This document shows, piece after piece, positions 8,265 to 18,600 of a stretch of 60,779 nucleotides of DNA (position 1 is the stretch's first letter; each line of letters opens with the position of its first letter). The notes under the pieces were generated by a model that was not told the origin of the DNA, ran no database searches, and saw nothing but the letters and a program-made list of their open reading frames with translations. Source of the stretch: CAZHHH01 sp964532085 (GTDB lineage: Bacteria; Bacteroidota; Bacteroidia; Bacteroidales; Marinilabiliaceae); the NCBI GenBank assembly GCA_964532085.1, contig CAZHHH010000001.1, forward strand, positions 1-60,779. Reading direction: 5' to 3'. The position numbers were made by a program, and so were the translations under genes.

Positions 8265-11096
8265 ATGATGAAATATATAATTATACTATTTATATCTATT
8301 TTTTCTTTGAACCTTGCTGTGGCTCAAAACAATATTGTAGGTTATGAATATTGGTTTAATAATAGTGAAAAAACTGTGTCATCAATAACGCCTTCGGAAA
8401 TTTATACTTTTGAACAAAACGTTTCTACCGAAGAGTTGCCTACAGGTTTGCATCAATTCAATATTCGTTTTGTTGACAGCGAAGGATTTTGGAGTAGTAT
8501 TGTGAACCGTTCTTTTTATAAATTACCTGTAATTACTGCAAGTACAGAATCATCTACTATTTCAGAATTTCAATATTGGATAGATAATGATTTTGAAAAT
8601 GCTACAATCGTTGCTACTCAAAATCAGGAGATTATTGAGATTGATGAGTTGCTCTCAATGGCAGATTTAACAAATGGTCTGCATCAGATTAGTGTGAGAT
8701 TTAAAGATAATAATGGATATTGGAGTAGTATTGTGAATCGTTCTTTTTATAAACTTCCTGTAATTACTGCAAGTACAGAATCATCTACTATTTCAGAATT
8801 TCAATATTGGATAGATAATGATTTTGAAAATGCTACAACTATTGCTACTCAAAATCAAGAGATTATTGAGATTGATGAATCGCTTTCAATGGCAGATTTA
8901 ACAAATGGTCTGCATCAGATTAGTGTACGATTTAAAGATAGTAATGGGTATTGGAGTAGCATTAAAACCACAAGCTTTTATAAACTTCCTGTAATTACTA
9001 CAAGTACAGAATCATCTACTATTTCAGAGTTTCAATATTGGATAGATAATGATTTTGAAAATGCAATTTCTGTTGCCCAAAACCAAGAAGTAGTTCAAGT
9101 TGAAGAGTTATTGTCAATGGCTGAATTAAAGAACGGATTGCATCAGTTAAATGTGAGGTTTAAAGATAGTAATGGTTATTGGAGCAGTATAAAAACCACA
9201 AGTTTTTATAAAATGTCAACGCAAACTATTATTATTGACCCTATTATAACAACCTATCGTTATTGGTTTGATGATGATATTAATAATATGAGAACTATTA
9301 CTGTTGATGAACCTGCAGAGATATTTAATTGGATAGATGATTTGCCAATGCCTGAGTATATGTGGAGTGGAGAACGTACTATGTTTGTGCAGTTTAAAGA
9401 TAACAGTGATTATTGGAGTGCACCTTTGGAGCATAGTTTTGAGAAAAATTTTGATCCACGCGGAAATATTTATGCAGAAAACAGCAATCTGTGTGGTAAT
9501 GAATTGGCTCAATTCCATATCGATGCTGCTGATATTGATGTTGTATATTGGGATTTTGGAGATGGCTCGCCTGTGGTGGAACGTACTCCTCAAAGCCAAG
9601 TTACGCATAAATATAAAGAAGTAGGGGAATACGTTGTCTCTGCACTTTTACGACACGAAGATAGTGATACCGAGATTGAAGAAGAGATTACTATTTCAGT
9701 TTTGCCAAGTTATGGAATTGTTGAAACAACTATTTATAGTGATGATTTTGAGGATGCAGCGATTGATTCATTCCCTGATGGTTGGGTAATGAGATATAAC
9801 GGTACTGGAAATGCAGACCAAAAAATTATAACTGACCCTGAAGATGAGAACAATAAAGTTTTTTCATTATCAGGAACATCAAGTTGGGCTGCAAATTTAT
9901 CACATTATATTGATTATTTTCCACCACAAGTTATACTGGAAACAAGAATGTTTACTCAAGGATATGGCGATATTCGCATCGGAAATCCTACAGTTGGTAC
10001 GTGGGGTTCATATTTGGGAGGAGTTCAATATAAAAATGGTGCATTTATAGCTACTAATTATAAAGGCAGCACAGGTCCTATCTATTCTTTTGACAATTTA
10101 GAGCCTAACAACTGGTACACTGTGCGACTGAAATTTGATTTTGAAGCTTTAACATATAAAGTTTTCTTAGATGGTGTTCAGCAAATTGGTATAAATGGTG
10201 GTGTGGAGTATGAAGAATTTCCTATACTCGAAGATGTTGAACCACTCTCTATTGAGCTAAGTTCAAATTCAAAAATGCTCTATGATGATGTAAGATTGAT
10301 TTTGCCAAATTCACACACAAATCCCGCTATTGAAGCAACCATTGAGGTTTGTGAAGATGATTTACCTTATCAATTTGGTACTCAAACACTCTTTGAAGAG
10401 GGACAATATACAGAAATGTTCCAAACAGCTTTTGGTTGTGACAGTTTGGTTATACTAGATTTTAAAATAAATGAGTTAAGTTATTCAACAGATATTATAA
10501 CCGCTTGCGATTCATATACCTGGATTGACGGTGTCACTTATACAGAAAGCAATAATAGTGCAGAGTTTATCTTAACTAATTTTGCAGGTTGCGATAGTAT
10601 TGTAACACTAGATTTGACAATAAATAAATCGCCAAATGTAGATGTTGTAGTGGAAGATAATATTTTAACTGTGGCTGAATCTGATGCTATATATCAATGG
10701 AAATATTGTAATGGAGAATTTACAAACATAGAAAATGCTAATGAACAAACCTTTACAGCTCCAACCAATGGCATATATATGGTTCAAGTCTTGAAGAATG
10801 GATGTATTTCGACTTCTGAATGTTACGAAATTTCGTCTGTTGGATTTTCAAATAATCTGTTGGATAATATAACAGTTTACCCAAATCCTAACGATGGTAA
10901 ATTTGTCGTGGATTTAGGAAAAGTTTATGATGAAATATACTATACAATTTCAAATATTGAGGGAATAACTCTCCTAAATGGGCAGAAAAACAGTGTTGAA
11001 TTTATTAATCTAAATTTAAATTTGACACAGGGAGTTTATATTTTAAATATTAAAAGTAAACAAGGAGATAGATTATTTAAGATAATTATAAAATAG
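8265..11096 (+). CDS. Large secreted repeat/PKD protein with T9SS type A sorting domain
   Basis: 943 residues. The signal peptide ends NLAVAQ. Five tandem units follow (residues about 20-395), each with a YW(I/F)D start, a GLHQ(I/L)(S/N)VRFKD centre and a YWSS end. The three middle units are nearly identical, 77 residues each. A PKD domain (VYWDFGDGSP, about residues 420-485) and a concanavalin/LamG-like sandwich (about 490-685) come next. Then two CDS motif segments (FGCDSLVILD, AGCDSIVTLD), an Ig-like segment, and a C-terminal sorting domain with VYPNPNDGKFVVDL and ending LFKIIIK. It is therefore predicted to be exported by the T9SS and attached to or released from the surface. An upstream in-frame GTG at 8226 lies inside copy 2 and precedes a poor signal peptide, so the ATG at 8265 is preferred. 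Confidence 0.85.
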   Translation: MMKYIIILFISIFSLNLAVAQNNIVGYEYWFNNSEKTVSSITPSEIYTFEQNVSTEELPTGLHQFNIRFVDSEGFWSSIVNRSFYKLPVITASTESSTISEFQYWIDNDFENATIVATQNQEIIEIDELLSMADLTNGLHQISVRFKDNNGYWSSIVNRSFYKLPVITASTESSTISEFQYWIDNDFENATTIATQNQEIIEIDESLSMADLTNGLHQISVRFKDSNGYWSSIKTTSFYKLPVITTSTESSTISEFQYWIDNDFENAISVAQNQEVVQVEELLSMAELKNGLHQLNVRFKDSNGYWSSIKTTSFYKMSTQTIIIDPIITTYRYWFDDDINNMRTITVDEPAEIFNWIDDLPMPEYMWSGERTMFVQFKDNSDYWSAPLEHSFEKNFDPRGNIYAENSNLCGNELAQFHIDAADIDVVYWDFGDGSPVVERTPQSQVTHKYKEVGEYVVSALLRHEDSDTEIEEEITISVLPSYGIVETTIYSDDFEDAAIDSFPDGWVMRYNGTGNADQKIITDPEDENNKVFSLSGTSSWAANLSHYIDYFPPQVILETRMFTQGYGDIRIGNPTVGTWGSYLGGVQYKNGAFIATNYKGSTGPIYSFDNLEPNNWYTVRLKFDFEALTYKVFLDGVQQIGINGGVEYEEFPILEDVEPLSIELSSNSKMLYDDVRLILPNSHTNPAIEATIEVCEDDLPYQFGTQTLFEEGQYTEMFQTAFGCDSLVILDFKINELSYSTDIITACDSYTWIDGVTYTESNNSAEFILTNFAGCDSIVTLDLTINKSPNVDVVVEDNILTVAESDAIYQWKYCNGEFTNIENANEQTFTAPTNGIYMVQVLKNGCISTSECYEISSVGFSNNLLDNITVYPNPNDGKFVVDLGKVYDEIYYTISNIEGITLLNGQKNSVEFINLNLNLTQGVYILNIKSKQGDRLFKIIIK
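8531..9220 (+). repeat. Three tandem 231-bp intragenic repeats
   Basis: Units start at 8531, 8762 and 8993, a spacing of exactly 231 bp (77 codons). The last unit is one codon shorter. They are almost identical at DNA level, including synonymous sites, which points to recent duplication or gene conversion. The outer two units of the five-unit protein repeat are diverged. Confidence 0.9.
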
Positions 11097-11110
11097 AAAT
11101 GCTAATTGAG

Positions 11111-11143
11111 AAGATAGGGGAATTTTATTTTCCCTATCTTTTT
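11111..11143 (+). terminator. Rho-independent terminator after the secreted cluster
   Basis: The stem AAGATAGGG pairs with CCCTATCTT (11132-11140), followed by TTT, 15 nt after the stop of the large T9SS protein. It closes the three-gene unit. Confidence 0.75.
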
Positions 11144-11578
11144 ACAAAATTATCCCTAACTTTATCACTTATTTTTACCAGACCCCCAACGCCCTGATTA
11201 TTAAAACCTTACAAGCTTTACAGCCTCTTTATGGATGTCGCAATTATATTTCATCTATTGTTTATCATTTTGATTTAATTAGTGATTATTTTTATATGTT
11301 TCATTAATAAAACAATAATTATTATTAGATTCAAAACATATGCTTATTAACAATGAGTTTTACCCCCAACCCCCTAAAGGGGACTTTTAGACCCTGCAAT
11401 TAATGAGCATTATACCAAACTAAGTAAACCAGTGTGTTTTAGTACGTTATATTCTTTTTTCATGGGGCGGGGGGTTAAATAAATACATAATCTCTCTACC
11501 AAAAATCCATAATTAAAAAAATGAATCTTTATAATTTCCCAATAATTCTACACGCTCAAAAAAGTCATTTTTCATTCC
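11144..11578. other. Intergenic region with C/G-rich repeat fragments
   Basis: No credible gene in about 430 nt. It holds a repeat copy at 11361-11390 (ACCCCCAACCCCCTAAAG core, ending GGGGACTTTTAG) and two partial look-alikes near 11180 (ACCCCCAACGCCCTG) and 11460-11477 (GGGGCGGGGGGTT). The same repeat occurs at 14174-14198 and 14229-14244 on the other side of the helicase gene. Confidence 0.6.
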
Positions 11579-14041
11579 CTACCCCTCCCACTTCATTGCA
11601 GCAAGTGCAACCTTTATTTCGAAATAACTATATTCATCTCCCAGTGCGTATTTTACTTGTGAAAGTTGGCTTCTGTTATTCTCCATATACCACATTTTAA
11701 TTCTATTTATTTTTGATGAGTCCACCAATTTTTCAGCCTCAATCTCACCAAATTCCACACCTTTTACAAGATGTTCTTCTATAGTTGATATTGACCGACC
11801 TCTTTTTATTGCTATCTCTTGTATGGACAGATCTTTTTTAAAGAGTTCTATAGTCTGTGCTATATAGTTCGGACTTTTTTCTTCTCCTTTAGTTCTCTCA
11901 TTAGCTAATTCCAGTTCTTGAATATTAATATTGTTATCAATACAGTAATCTCTTATGATATTGAGAATATCTTTGCCCCATCGGTTTATTTTGACCTTTC
12001 CCAAACCTTTAATTTTTGATAACTCTTTAATCGATTGTGGCATCACATCAGAAAGTGCAGCCATTGTTTTAGTCTGTATAACCATATAGACAGGCAGATC
12101 TAGTTCGTCGGCAGTATCATCACGCCATTGACGAAGTCTACTATATAATTCGGGATTTTTCGATGCAGATGATTCAACTTTGTCTCTTTGTCTCTTTGGT
12201 TTTTTAGCCTTTTCAATGCTACTAATTGAACGTGCATTCAGATAGGATTCAATAGTAAACTCTTCAAAACAAGCCTTTAGGCAGTTAATGCGTATGGTAT
12301 ATTCCTCTTCAATTCGGCTTATCTGTTCTTTTATTATTTTTCCAATTGCAGCATTATCTGTGTCGGCACTGGCATTATTTATTAATGGTGGAACAAGTTG
12401 CTCAAGATGACTATGAAAATAGCGACTTGCTTTAGTTATCCGCTCATTAAGAAGCGGATTATCAGCAACAACCTTGCCTTGAGCAAAAAGACTGTGCAAC
12501 TGTGCATCAAACTTAGTTGCAACATCTTTAATTGTGGGTTTAAAACTTTCTAATAATTTTTGTAAAACGCCTAGCATTGTTCCGAAAATTACACTTTCAT
12601 TCTCTCTTATATGCTTTTCAAGATATATCATTCTGCGCCATAAAGTCTCAAAACCAAACAAATCCTTAACAAGCTCCCTCTCATATTCAAGCTTATATTG
12701 ATGAAGTTTTTCAGCATTAGGTTGATTCTTACTCGAAGCTGCGATAAAACTGTTTACATCTTGACTTGATATTATGCTCTGTAGCTCAATTGGGGACGAT
12801 AATACCATACCTTCCAATGTTTTACAGCGGCTAAGAGCAACATAAACTTGACCGTGTGCAAATGCTGCATTAGCATCGATAATCGCCTTTTCAAATGTGA
12901 GTCCTTGACTTTTATGTATTGTTATAGCCCACGCTGTTTTTAGAGGTATTTGTCTATACTTTCCTATTATACTCTCTTCGATTTCATTGGTCTTTGGGTT
13001 AAGTGAATATTTATAGTTTCTCCATTCAACTGGTTCAACAGCAATTAGGTCGTCTTCACCTTCACACTCAACAAATACAGTTCCATCATCTATACTTTGA
13101 ATCCTCCCTATTTTCCCGTTATAATACAGTTTTTTAGGTGACAAATCATTCTTTATAAACATAACTTGTGCACCTGTTTTTAGAATTAATATAGAATCGT
13201 TAGGATAGGCAAATTCAGGAAAATCTCCTTCTACTTCCGCTTTAAATTTTATAGGAGATGATGCTATTGCTTGCAGTTTTTGATTATTAATACTATCCGC
13301 TTGCCTATTGTGTGAACACAACGTAATATAGCCCTCACTCTGTTCAAATCCTTTTATATATCGACTATTTAGTATATCTATTGTCTGTTGGGAAATTCGA
13401 TTTTCACGAATTTCATTAAGCACATTTATAAAACGATTATCACTTTGACGATATATGTGCTTTAGCTCAATTGTATCGGCAGGATTGAGTTGCAACACTT
13501 TACTTTGAAAAAAGAATGGACCTGCATAATGTGGCCGTAAAACTTCCCAATCGCTATCTTTCACAACTGGTGCTAACTGTTGCAAATCGCCTATCATAAG
13601 CACTTGAACACCACCAAATGGAAGTGTTTTATTTCTAAATCTCCTTAAAACACCGTCGATGGCATCTAATAAGTCAGCGCGCACCATACTAATTTCATCA
13701 ATCACCAAAAGGTCAAGACTTCTAATAATATTAAGTTTTTCGCGACTGAACCGAAACATTCCTGCACTCTGTTTTGGTGCGTCAGCTAGGTAATGTGTAG
13801 GTACTTGCGGACCAAATGATACTTGAAAAAAAGAATGTATCGTTACGCCACCTGCATTGATAGCCGCAACTCCAGTAGGAGCAACAACAACCATCCGTTT
13901 GAATGTATTATCACGTAAATTTTTTAGAAATGTAGTTTTTCCTGTTCCCGCTTTTCCAGTAAGAAACAGATTCTTACCTGTGTTAGTCAAAAAGCTGTAA
14001 GCGAGCTCTAATTGTGGGTTACTGGTGTAAGTTTGGTTCAT
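11579..14041 (-). CDS. PIF1-like SF1B helicase with HRDC and C-terminal HTH domains
   Basis: 820 residues. The helicase core opens with the Walker A loop GKAGTGKTTFL (residues about 28-38), then Walker B LLVIDEISMV near residue 112 and IGDLQQLAPVV (motif III). The C-terminal UvrD-like motif AITIHKSQGLTFEKAIID and VYVALSRCKTLEGM close the core (about 375-410). A long helical linker follows. An HRDC-like domain with IKGLGKVKINRWGKDIL (about 620-700) binds nucleic acid. The last about 90 residues form an HTH (IQEIAIKRGRSISTIEEHL). The family is common in Bacteroidota and presumably acts in replication or repair. Both flanks are repeat-rich non-coding DNA. Confidence 0.88.
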   Translation of the reverse strand: MNQTYTSNPQLELAYSFLTNTGKNLFLTGKAGTGKTTFLKNLRDNTFKRMVVVAPTGVAAINAGGVTIHSFFQVSFGPQVPTHYLADAPKQSAGMFRFSREKLNIIRSLDLLVIDEISMVRADLLDAIDGVLRRFRNKTLPFGGVQVLMIGDLQQLAPVVKDSDWEVLRPHYAGPFFFQSKVLQLNPADTIELKHIYRQSDNRFINVLNEIRENRISQQTIDILNSRYIKGFEQSEGYITLCSHNRQADSINNQKLQAIASSPIKFKAEVEGDFPEFAYPNDSILILKTGAQVMFIKNDLSPKKLYYNGKIGRIQSIDDGTVFVECEGEDDLIAVEPVEWRNYKYSLNPKTNEIEESIIGKYRQIPLKTAWAITIHKSQGLTFEKAIIDANAAFAHGQVYVALSRCKTLEGMVLSSPIELQSIISSQDVNSFIAASSKNQPNAEKLHQYKLEYERELVKDLFGFETLWRRMIYLEKHIRENESVIFGTMLGVLQKLLESFKPTIKDVATKFDAQLHSLFAQGKVVADNPLLNERITKASRYFHSHLEQLVPPLINNASADTDNAAIGKIIKEQISRIEEEYTIRINCLKACFEEFTIESYLNARSISSIEKAKKPKRQRDKVESSASKNPELYSRLRQWRDDTADELDLPVYMVIQTKTMAALSDVMPQSIKELSKIKGLGKVKINRWGKDILNIIRDYCIDNNINIQELELANERTKGEEKSPNYIAQTIELFKKDLSIQEIAIKRGRSISTIEEHLVKGVEFGEIEAEKLVDSSKINRIKMWYMENNRSQLSQVKYALGDEYSYFEIKVALAAMKWEG

Positions 14042-14465
14042 ATTTGTAAAATAAATTATATATAATGATACAATATAATCTCTAATTTTCTATTAGAAAA
14101 ATTATCCATAGATTAATTGATGTTCCAAACTGATAGAGTGCAAAGAAGTTTTAAAAAAACTCATACTACATTCTACCCCCAACCCCCTAAAGGGGGCTAA
14201 TAGCCAGCAGGTTACAATTTGCCACAAGTCTAAAAGTCCCCTTTACTGTGTCTAGCTGAAAGCAAGAGGGAAACAACGTTCAGCGAAGCTAATTTAGGGG
14301 TTATACGTTGTTGATACAATATAATAAATTATTTTGAATCAATATTGTCAAAATTGTTGTTATCGATACGTTCGTAAAGCCACACGGCCGTGTTTCTCTA
14401 CGAAAATAGGACGACCACGTAGGGATGCCCCTACGTATTCGTCCTAAACTTTCAACTTTCCACTC
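14042..14465. other. Intergenic region with repeat copies and two extragenic palindromes
   Basis: No credible gene. It contains the C-rich repeat at 14174-14198, an inverted partial copy of the same family (CTAAAAGTCCCCTTTA, 14229-14244) that resumes at about 14291 (TTTAGGGGTT) after an about 50-nt insertion, and two palindromic units between 14371 and 14445 next to the czcC stop. Confidence 0.65.
14371..14445. repeat. Two adjacent extragenic palindromes
   Basis: Unit one is TTCGTA ... ACACGGCCGTGT ... TACGAA, a 12-bp perfect core (14382-14393) inside 6-bp outer arms. Unit two is bounded by AGGACGA and its partner TCGTCCT, with inner arms ACGTAGGG/CCCTACGT around 14418-14435. They sit 20 bp past the czcC stop and may act as a transcript end, though no T run is seen. 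Confidence 0.65.
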
Positions 14466-15650
14466 TTATAAGTATCTATTCAACTCTGCAATTACGAGAT
14501 TTAAGCTATGCTCCTGTTGAAGTTTTCGTTCTAAACTGTCATAATAAAAGTATATCTCAAAAAAGTATTCAATTAGTGAAATTTCGCCTAATTCTAAGGC
14601 TTTTCCTAACAATTCTTGACTATTAATTCCCTCAAATATTGAATTATACTCTTCAACTCTCTTTTTTAAATCAACTGCTTTTTCATAGTTACTTTTCCAC
14701 TCTATCTCCCAAGTAGTTTCTTGCTCAACAGCAATTTCATCAACTACTAAACTTCTAATTTTTGCCTGTTTAACACTTTTCCTATTTTCCCAAAGCGGTA
14801 TTGTAACTCCAACAGAAAATCCTTTAAAATCCTCCCCAACAACAGTCTCACTTACATATCCTGTATGAAATTTAGGTAGAGCCATCGAACGTTTCAACTG
14901 AACATCCCGCTTTCTTAAATTTTTCTCCTCATCTAAAATTAACAGATTGGGATTTGCTTCTTTTGCTCTTGAAAACCACTCTTCAAAATCTAAGAACTCT
15001 TCAATTGGACTAAATATTTTTTCTGAAAATTCAATTTTATTTCCACCATTTAAAGCTGTAAGTTCTGCAAGAGCCTTTCTTCGTTCAACAATCAAATTCT
15101 CATACACTTGCTTAGAATTAAAATAACTCAACTTAACTTTATTCAAATCTAAAATAGATGCGCCTCCCTCCTGCTCTTTCTTTTGGTACAAGCTGAAAAT
15201 CTGTTCGGCATCTTCCATTTTTTCTTTAAAAATATCTATCAATCCATTTAGATAAATTAAATTATAACAGATGCTTTTTGCTTCAAATAGAATCTCATTT
15301 TTTTGATATAAATAATTAGCATTTGCTTGATTATCCCTCATCTTACGAATATCACTTCTCTGCTTGTATGCAGTTGGGAAATCAAAAGATTGCATAATGC
15401 TAAAATCTTTCCTGTTTCCAATGGAAGATGGATTCCCCCATAAATATCCAAACTCAACCTCCGGATTTTGGAGATAATTTTGTTCTCTATGCTCCAATTT
15501 ATCAGCTTCCATCTCATTTTTAAGTGCTGACAGGGTTAAATTATTTTTCTCAATTTCACTGATAATATATTGAATACTATTTTGAGAAAAACCTTTATTT
15601 CCAAAAATAAAAAGTATGAAAACGAGAGAAATATATTTTATTTTAATCAT
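14466..15650 (-). CDS. CzcC/TolC-type outer-membrane channel of a metal efflux system
   Basis: 394 residues with a signal peptide ending NKGFSQ. It shows two rounds of long amphipathic helices typical of outer-membrane factors, with conserved YLQNPEVEFGYLWG and FSVGVTIPLWENRKS, the two beta-barrel-forming segments in the CzcC branch. It begins 3 nt after the CzcA stop, so it is the last gene of a tightly packed efflux operon and should complete the envelope-spanning complex. The metal cannot be assigned from this gene. Confidence 0.87.
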   Translation of the reverse strand: MIKIKYISLVFILFIFGNKGFSQNSIQYIISEIEKNNLTLSALKNEMEADKLEHREQNYLQNPEVEFGYLWGNPSSIGNRKDFSIMQSFDFPTAYKQRSDIRKMRDNQANANYLYQKNEILFEAKSICYNLIYLNGLIDIFKEKMEDAEQIFSLYQKKEQEGGASILDLNKVKLSYFNSKQVYENLIVERRKALAELTALNGGNKIEFSEKIFSPIEEFLDFEEWFSRAKEANPNLLILDEEKNLRKRDVQLKRSMALPKFHTGYVSETVVGEDFKGFSVGVTIPLWENRKSVKQAKIRSLVVDEIAVEQETTWEIEWKSNYEKAVDLKKRVEEYNSIFEGINSQELLGKALELGEISLIEYFFEIYFYYDSLERKLQQEHSLNLVIAELNRYL

Positions 15651-15652
15651 TT

Positions 15653-18600
15653 CTAATGTTTTAAAATTCCTTTTTTACACAAAATATTATAAACCATCGG
15701 CACAATGTAAACATTTAATAATGTTGATGTTAATAAACCACCTAAAATTACTTGTGCCATGGGACTTTGAATTTCATTGCCTGGCATATCACCTTTAATA
15801 ACCAATGGAACCAATGCAAGAGCTGCCGTTAGTGCCGTCATTAAAATAGCATTTAATCTGTCCGACGAACCTTGAATTATAGTTTCAAAAAGCGGTACTC
15901 CTTTGTTTTGCAATCTTTGATAATTAGAAACTAACAAAATCCCATTTCTTGTAGCTATTCCAAAAAGAGTTATAAATCCAATAATTGACGGAATACTCAT
16001 AACATTTGAGCCAATAGCTATACTAAACACGCCACCAATCAATGCTAACGGCAGATTTAGCAATATCAATCCCGAAAGAGTAAAATCTTTAAATTCATAA
16101 TAGAGCAAAAAGAAGATGACAACTATCGAGATTATAAAAGTCAACAGAAGCGTTCGTGATGCCTTTGCCTCACTCTCAAACTGACCACCATACTCAATTC
16201 TATAACCTTCAGGAAAATCAATTTGTGCATTTACTTTCTCCTGTATCTCCTCAACAACAGTTCTCATATCTCTATCAGCAACATTGGCAGACACAACAAT
16301 TTTGCGTTGAACATTTTCCCGACTAATGGAACTTGGACCTGAAGCTGACACAACATCTGCAATATGTCCCAAAGGAACTTTTGCACCTTCTTTTGCATCA
16401 ACCAAAACTGATTTTAAATCTTCAATTCCACTATTATATTGAGAANNNNNNNNNNNNNNNNNNNNNNNNNNNNNNNNNNNNNNNNNNNNNNNNNNNNNNN
16501 NNNNNNNNNNNNNNNNNNNNNNNNNNNNNNNNNNNNNNNNNNNNNTTTTGCATCAACCAAAACTGATTTTAAATCTTCAATTCCACTATTATATTGAGAA
16601 TTTAGCTTCACAATCAAATCAAATCTATTTTGTCCTTCATAAATGTCAGCTCGTTTTTCTTCACCCAAAGCAACATTTATGAAAGTGTGAAAATCATCCA
16701 TTGAAATTCCGTAATAAGCTAACAAATCACGCTTTGCCCTTATCTGAATTTGAGGTACTTCCACCTGTTGCTCAATATTCAAATCAACTAAGCCATCAAT
16801 ATCTTCAATGGCATTTTTAATCAGATTTCCCATATTGAAAAGTCTGACTAAATCATCTCCGAAAATTTTAATGGCAATACTTGCATTTGTTCCCGAAAGC
16901 ATATGGTCGATTCTGTGACTTAACGGCTGTCCGACACTTGCAGCAATGGTTGGAATATTAGCCAAAGTGTTTCTAACATCAGCTAAAAACTCATTCCGAC
17001 TTCTCTTATCCAAATCAAAAGCCACCTCAATCTCTGCACTATTAACAGTTTGAGAATGTTCGTCTAATTCACCGCGACCTGTACGACGAGCTGTTGATGT
17101 AATTTCAGGAATTTGTAATAACTCACCTTCAACAAAAGAACCTATATTATCACTATCATCAAGCGAAACCCCCGGTTCTACTGCAATATTTACAGTCAAA
17201 GAACCTTCATTAAACTCCGGCAAAAAGCTTCGACCCATTCTAAACATCAACAAAACAGCTATAACAACCACAGCCAAAGTTGAATAAACAACTGTTTTTT
17301 GATGGTTTAGCAACCAAGTCAACGATTTTTCATAAAAATGAATCAGCTTTCTAACAAGCCATTTTTCTTTTTCATTTTTTGCCAAATATTTTTCATTTCC
17401 CAAAAGTATTTTTGCCAACAATGGCGTTAGCGTCATTGCTAAAATCAATGACATAGAAAGTGACACAATAAACGAAATGCCAAGAGGTTGCAACATTTTT
17501 CCTTCCATACCCGACAAAAAAAATAGTGGAATAAAAGCTGCGATGATTATTAAAGTTGCATTTAAAATAGAAGCTCTAATCTCTATTGATGCTTCTAAAA
17601 CTACGGTAAAATAAGATTTTTGCTCCTCTATTGGCTTCAATCTATTCTGTCTTAACCGCTTATAAACATTTTCAACATCAATAATAGCATCATCAACCAA
17701 TGAACCGATGGCAATTGCCATACCTCCCAAACTCATTGTGTTTATATCCAAACCCAAAGCGTCAAGCACCAAAACAGTGCCCAACAAAGAGAGCGGAATA
17801 GCCAATAACGAGATAATTGTGGTTCTAAAACTTCCTAAAAACAAGAAAAGAATGATAACCACAAAAAATGCACCTTCAAGCAAAGCATTTGCAACATTAT
17901 TTACAGAAGTTTGAATAAAATCCGCAGACCTAAATATCTCTGTATCAACCTTAATATCAGGCGGAAGAGTTTTTTGCAATTCTCGAATATTGTGCTCAAT
18001 ATTTTCAGTTAGCTTTAGTGTATTAACATTTGGTTGTTTAGAAACCGAGATGATAATTGCAGGTTCTCCATTTTGAGATGATTGACCCATTTTAACGGCA
18101 GAACCGATAACCACATCAGCCACATCACCAATACGAATTGGCTTATCATTTTTTAATTTGACAAACGTACCTGCAAGTTCATCCAAATTTGCAGTACGCC
18201 CAATTCCACGCACTGTATATTCATTGCCATATTGCCTAATCACACTTCCCGACGAATTTTGACTAATTCCATCCACCGCACTCAAAAGTTCTTGCAAAGA
18301 GACATCAAAAAGTCGCATTTTATGCGGATTCATCAAAATTTGATATTGCTTAAAATCACCACCCATAATGGTTACCTGCGAAACGCCGTTTGTAGCCAAA
18401 ATTGTTGGCTTAACATTCCACTCAGCAATAGTTCTCAAATCCATCAGCGAAGTTGAGTCAGCCTGCATACCGATATAAAAAATCTCACCCATCACGCTCG
18501 ATTGTGGTGCCAAAACAGGTTGAGAAACGCCCAAAGGCATCTCTGCCGATACTGTTATCAACTTTTCGCTCACTATCTGACGAGCTTTATAAATATCTGT

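Noticed and set aside
8531..9220. CRISPR-like array
   Set aside because: Units are 231 bp, in frame and protein-coding, without spacers. No CRISPR array or cas gene was seen anywhere in the window.
16333..16566. ORF through the 100-N run, and the 55-nt duplication as a biological direct repeat
   Set aside because: The repeat sits exactly at both gap edges and joins czcA in frame, so it is an assembly overlap; the ORF is an artefact.
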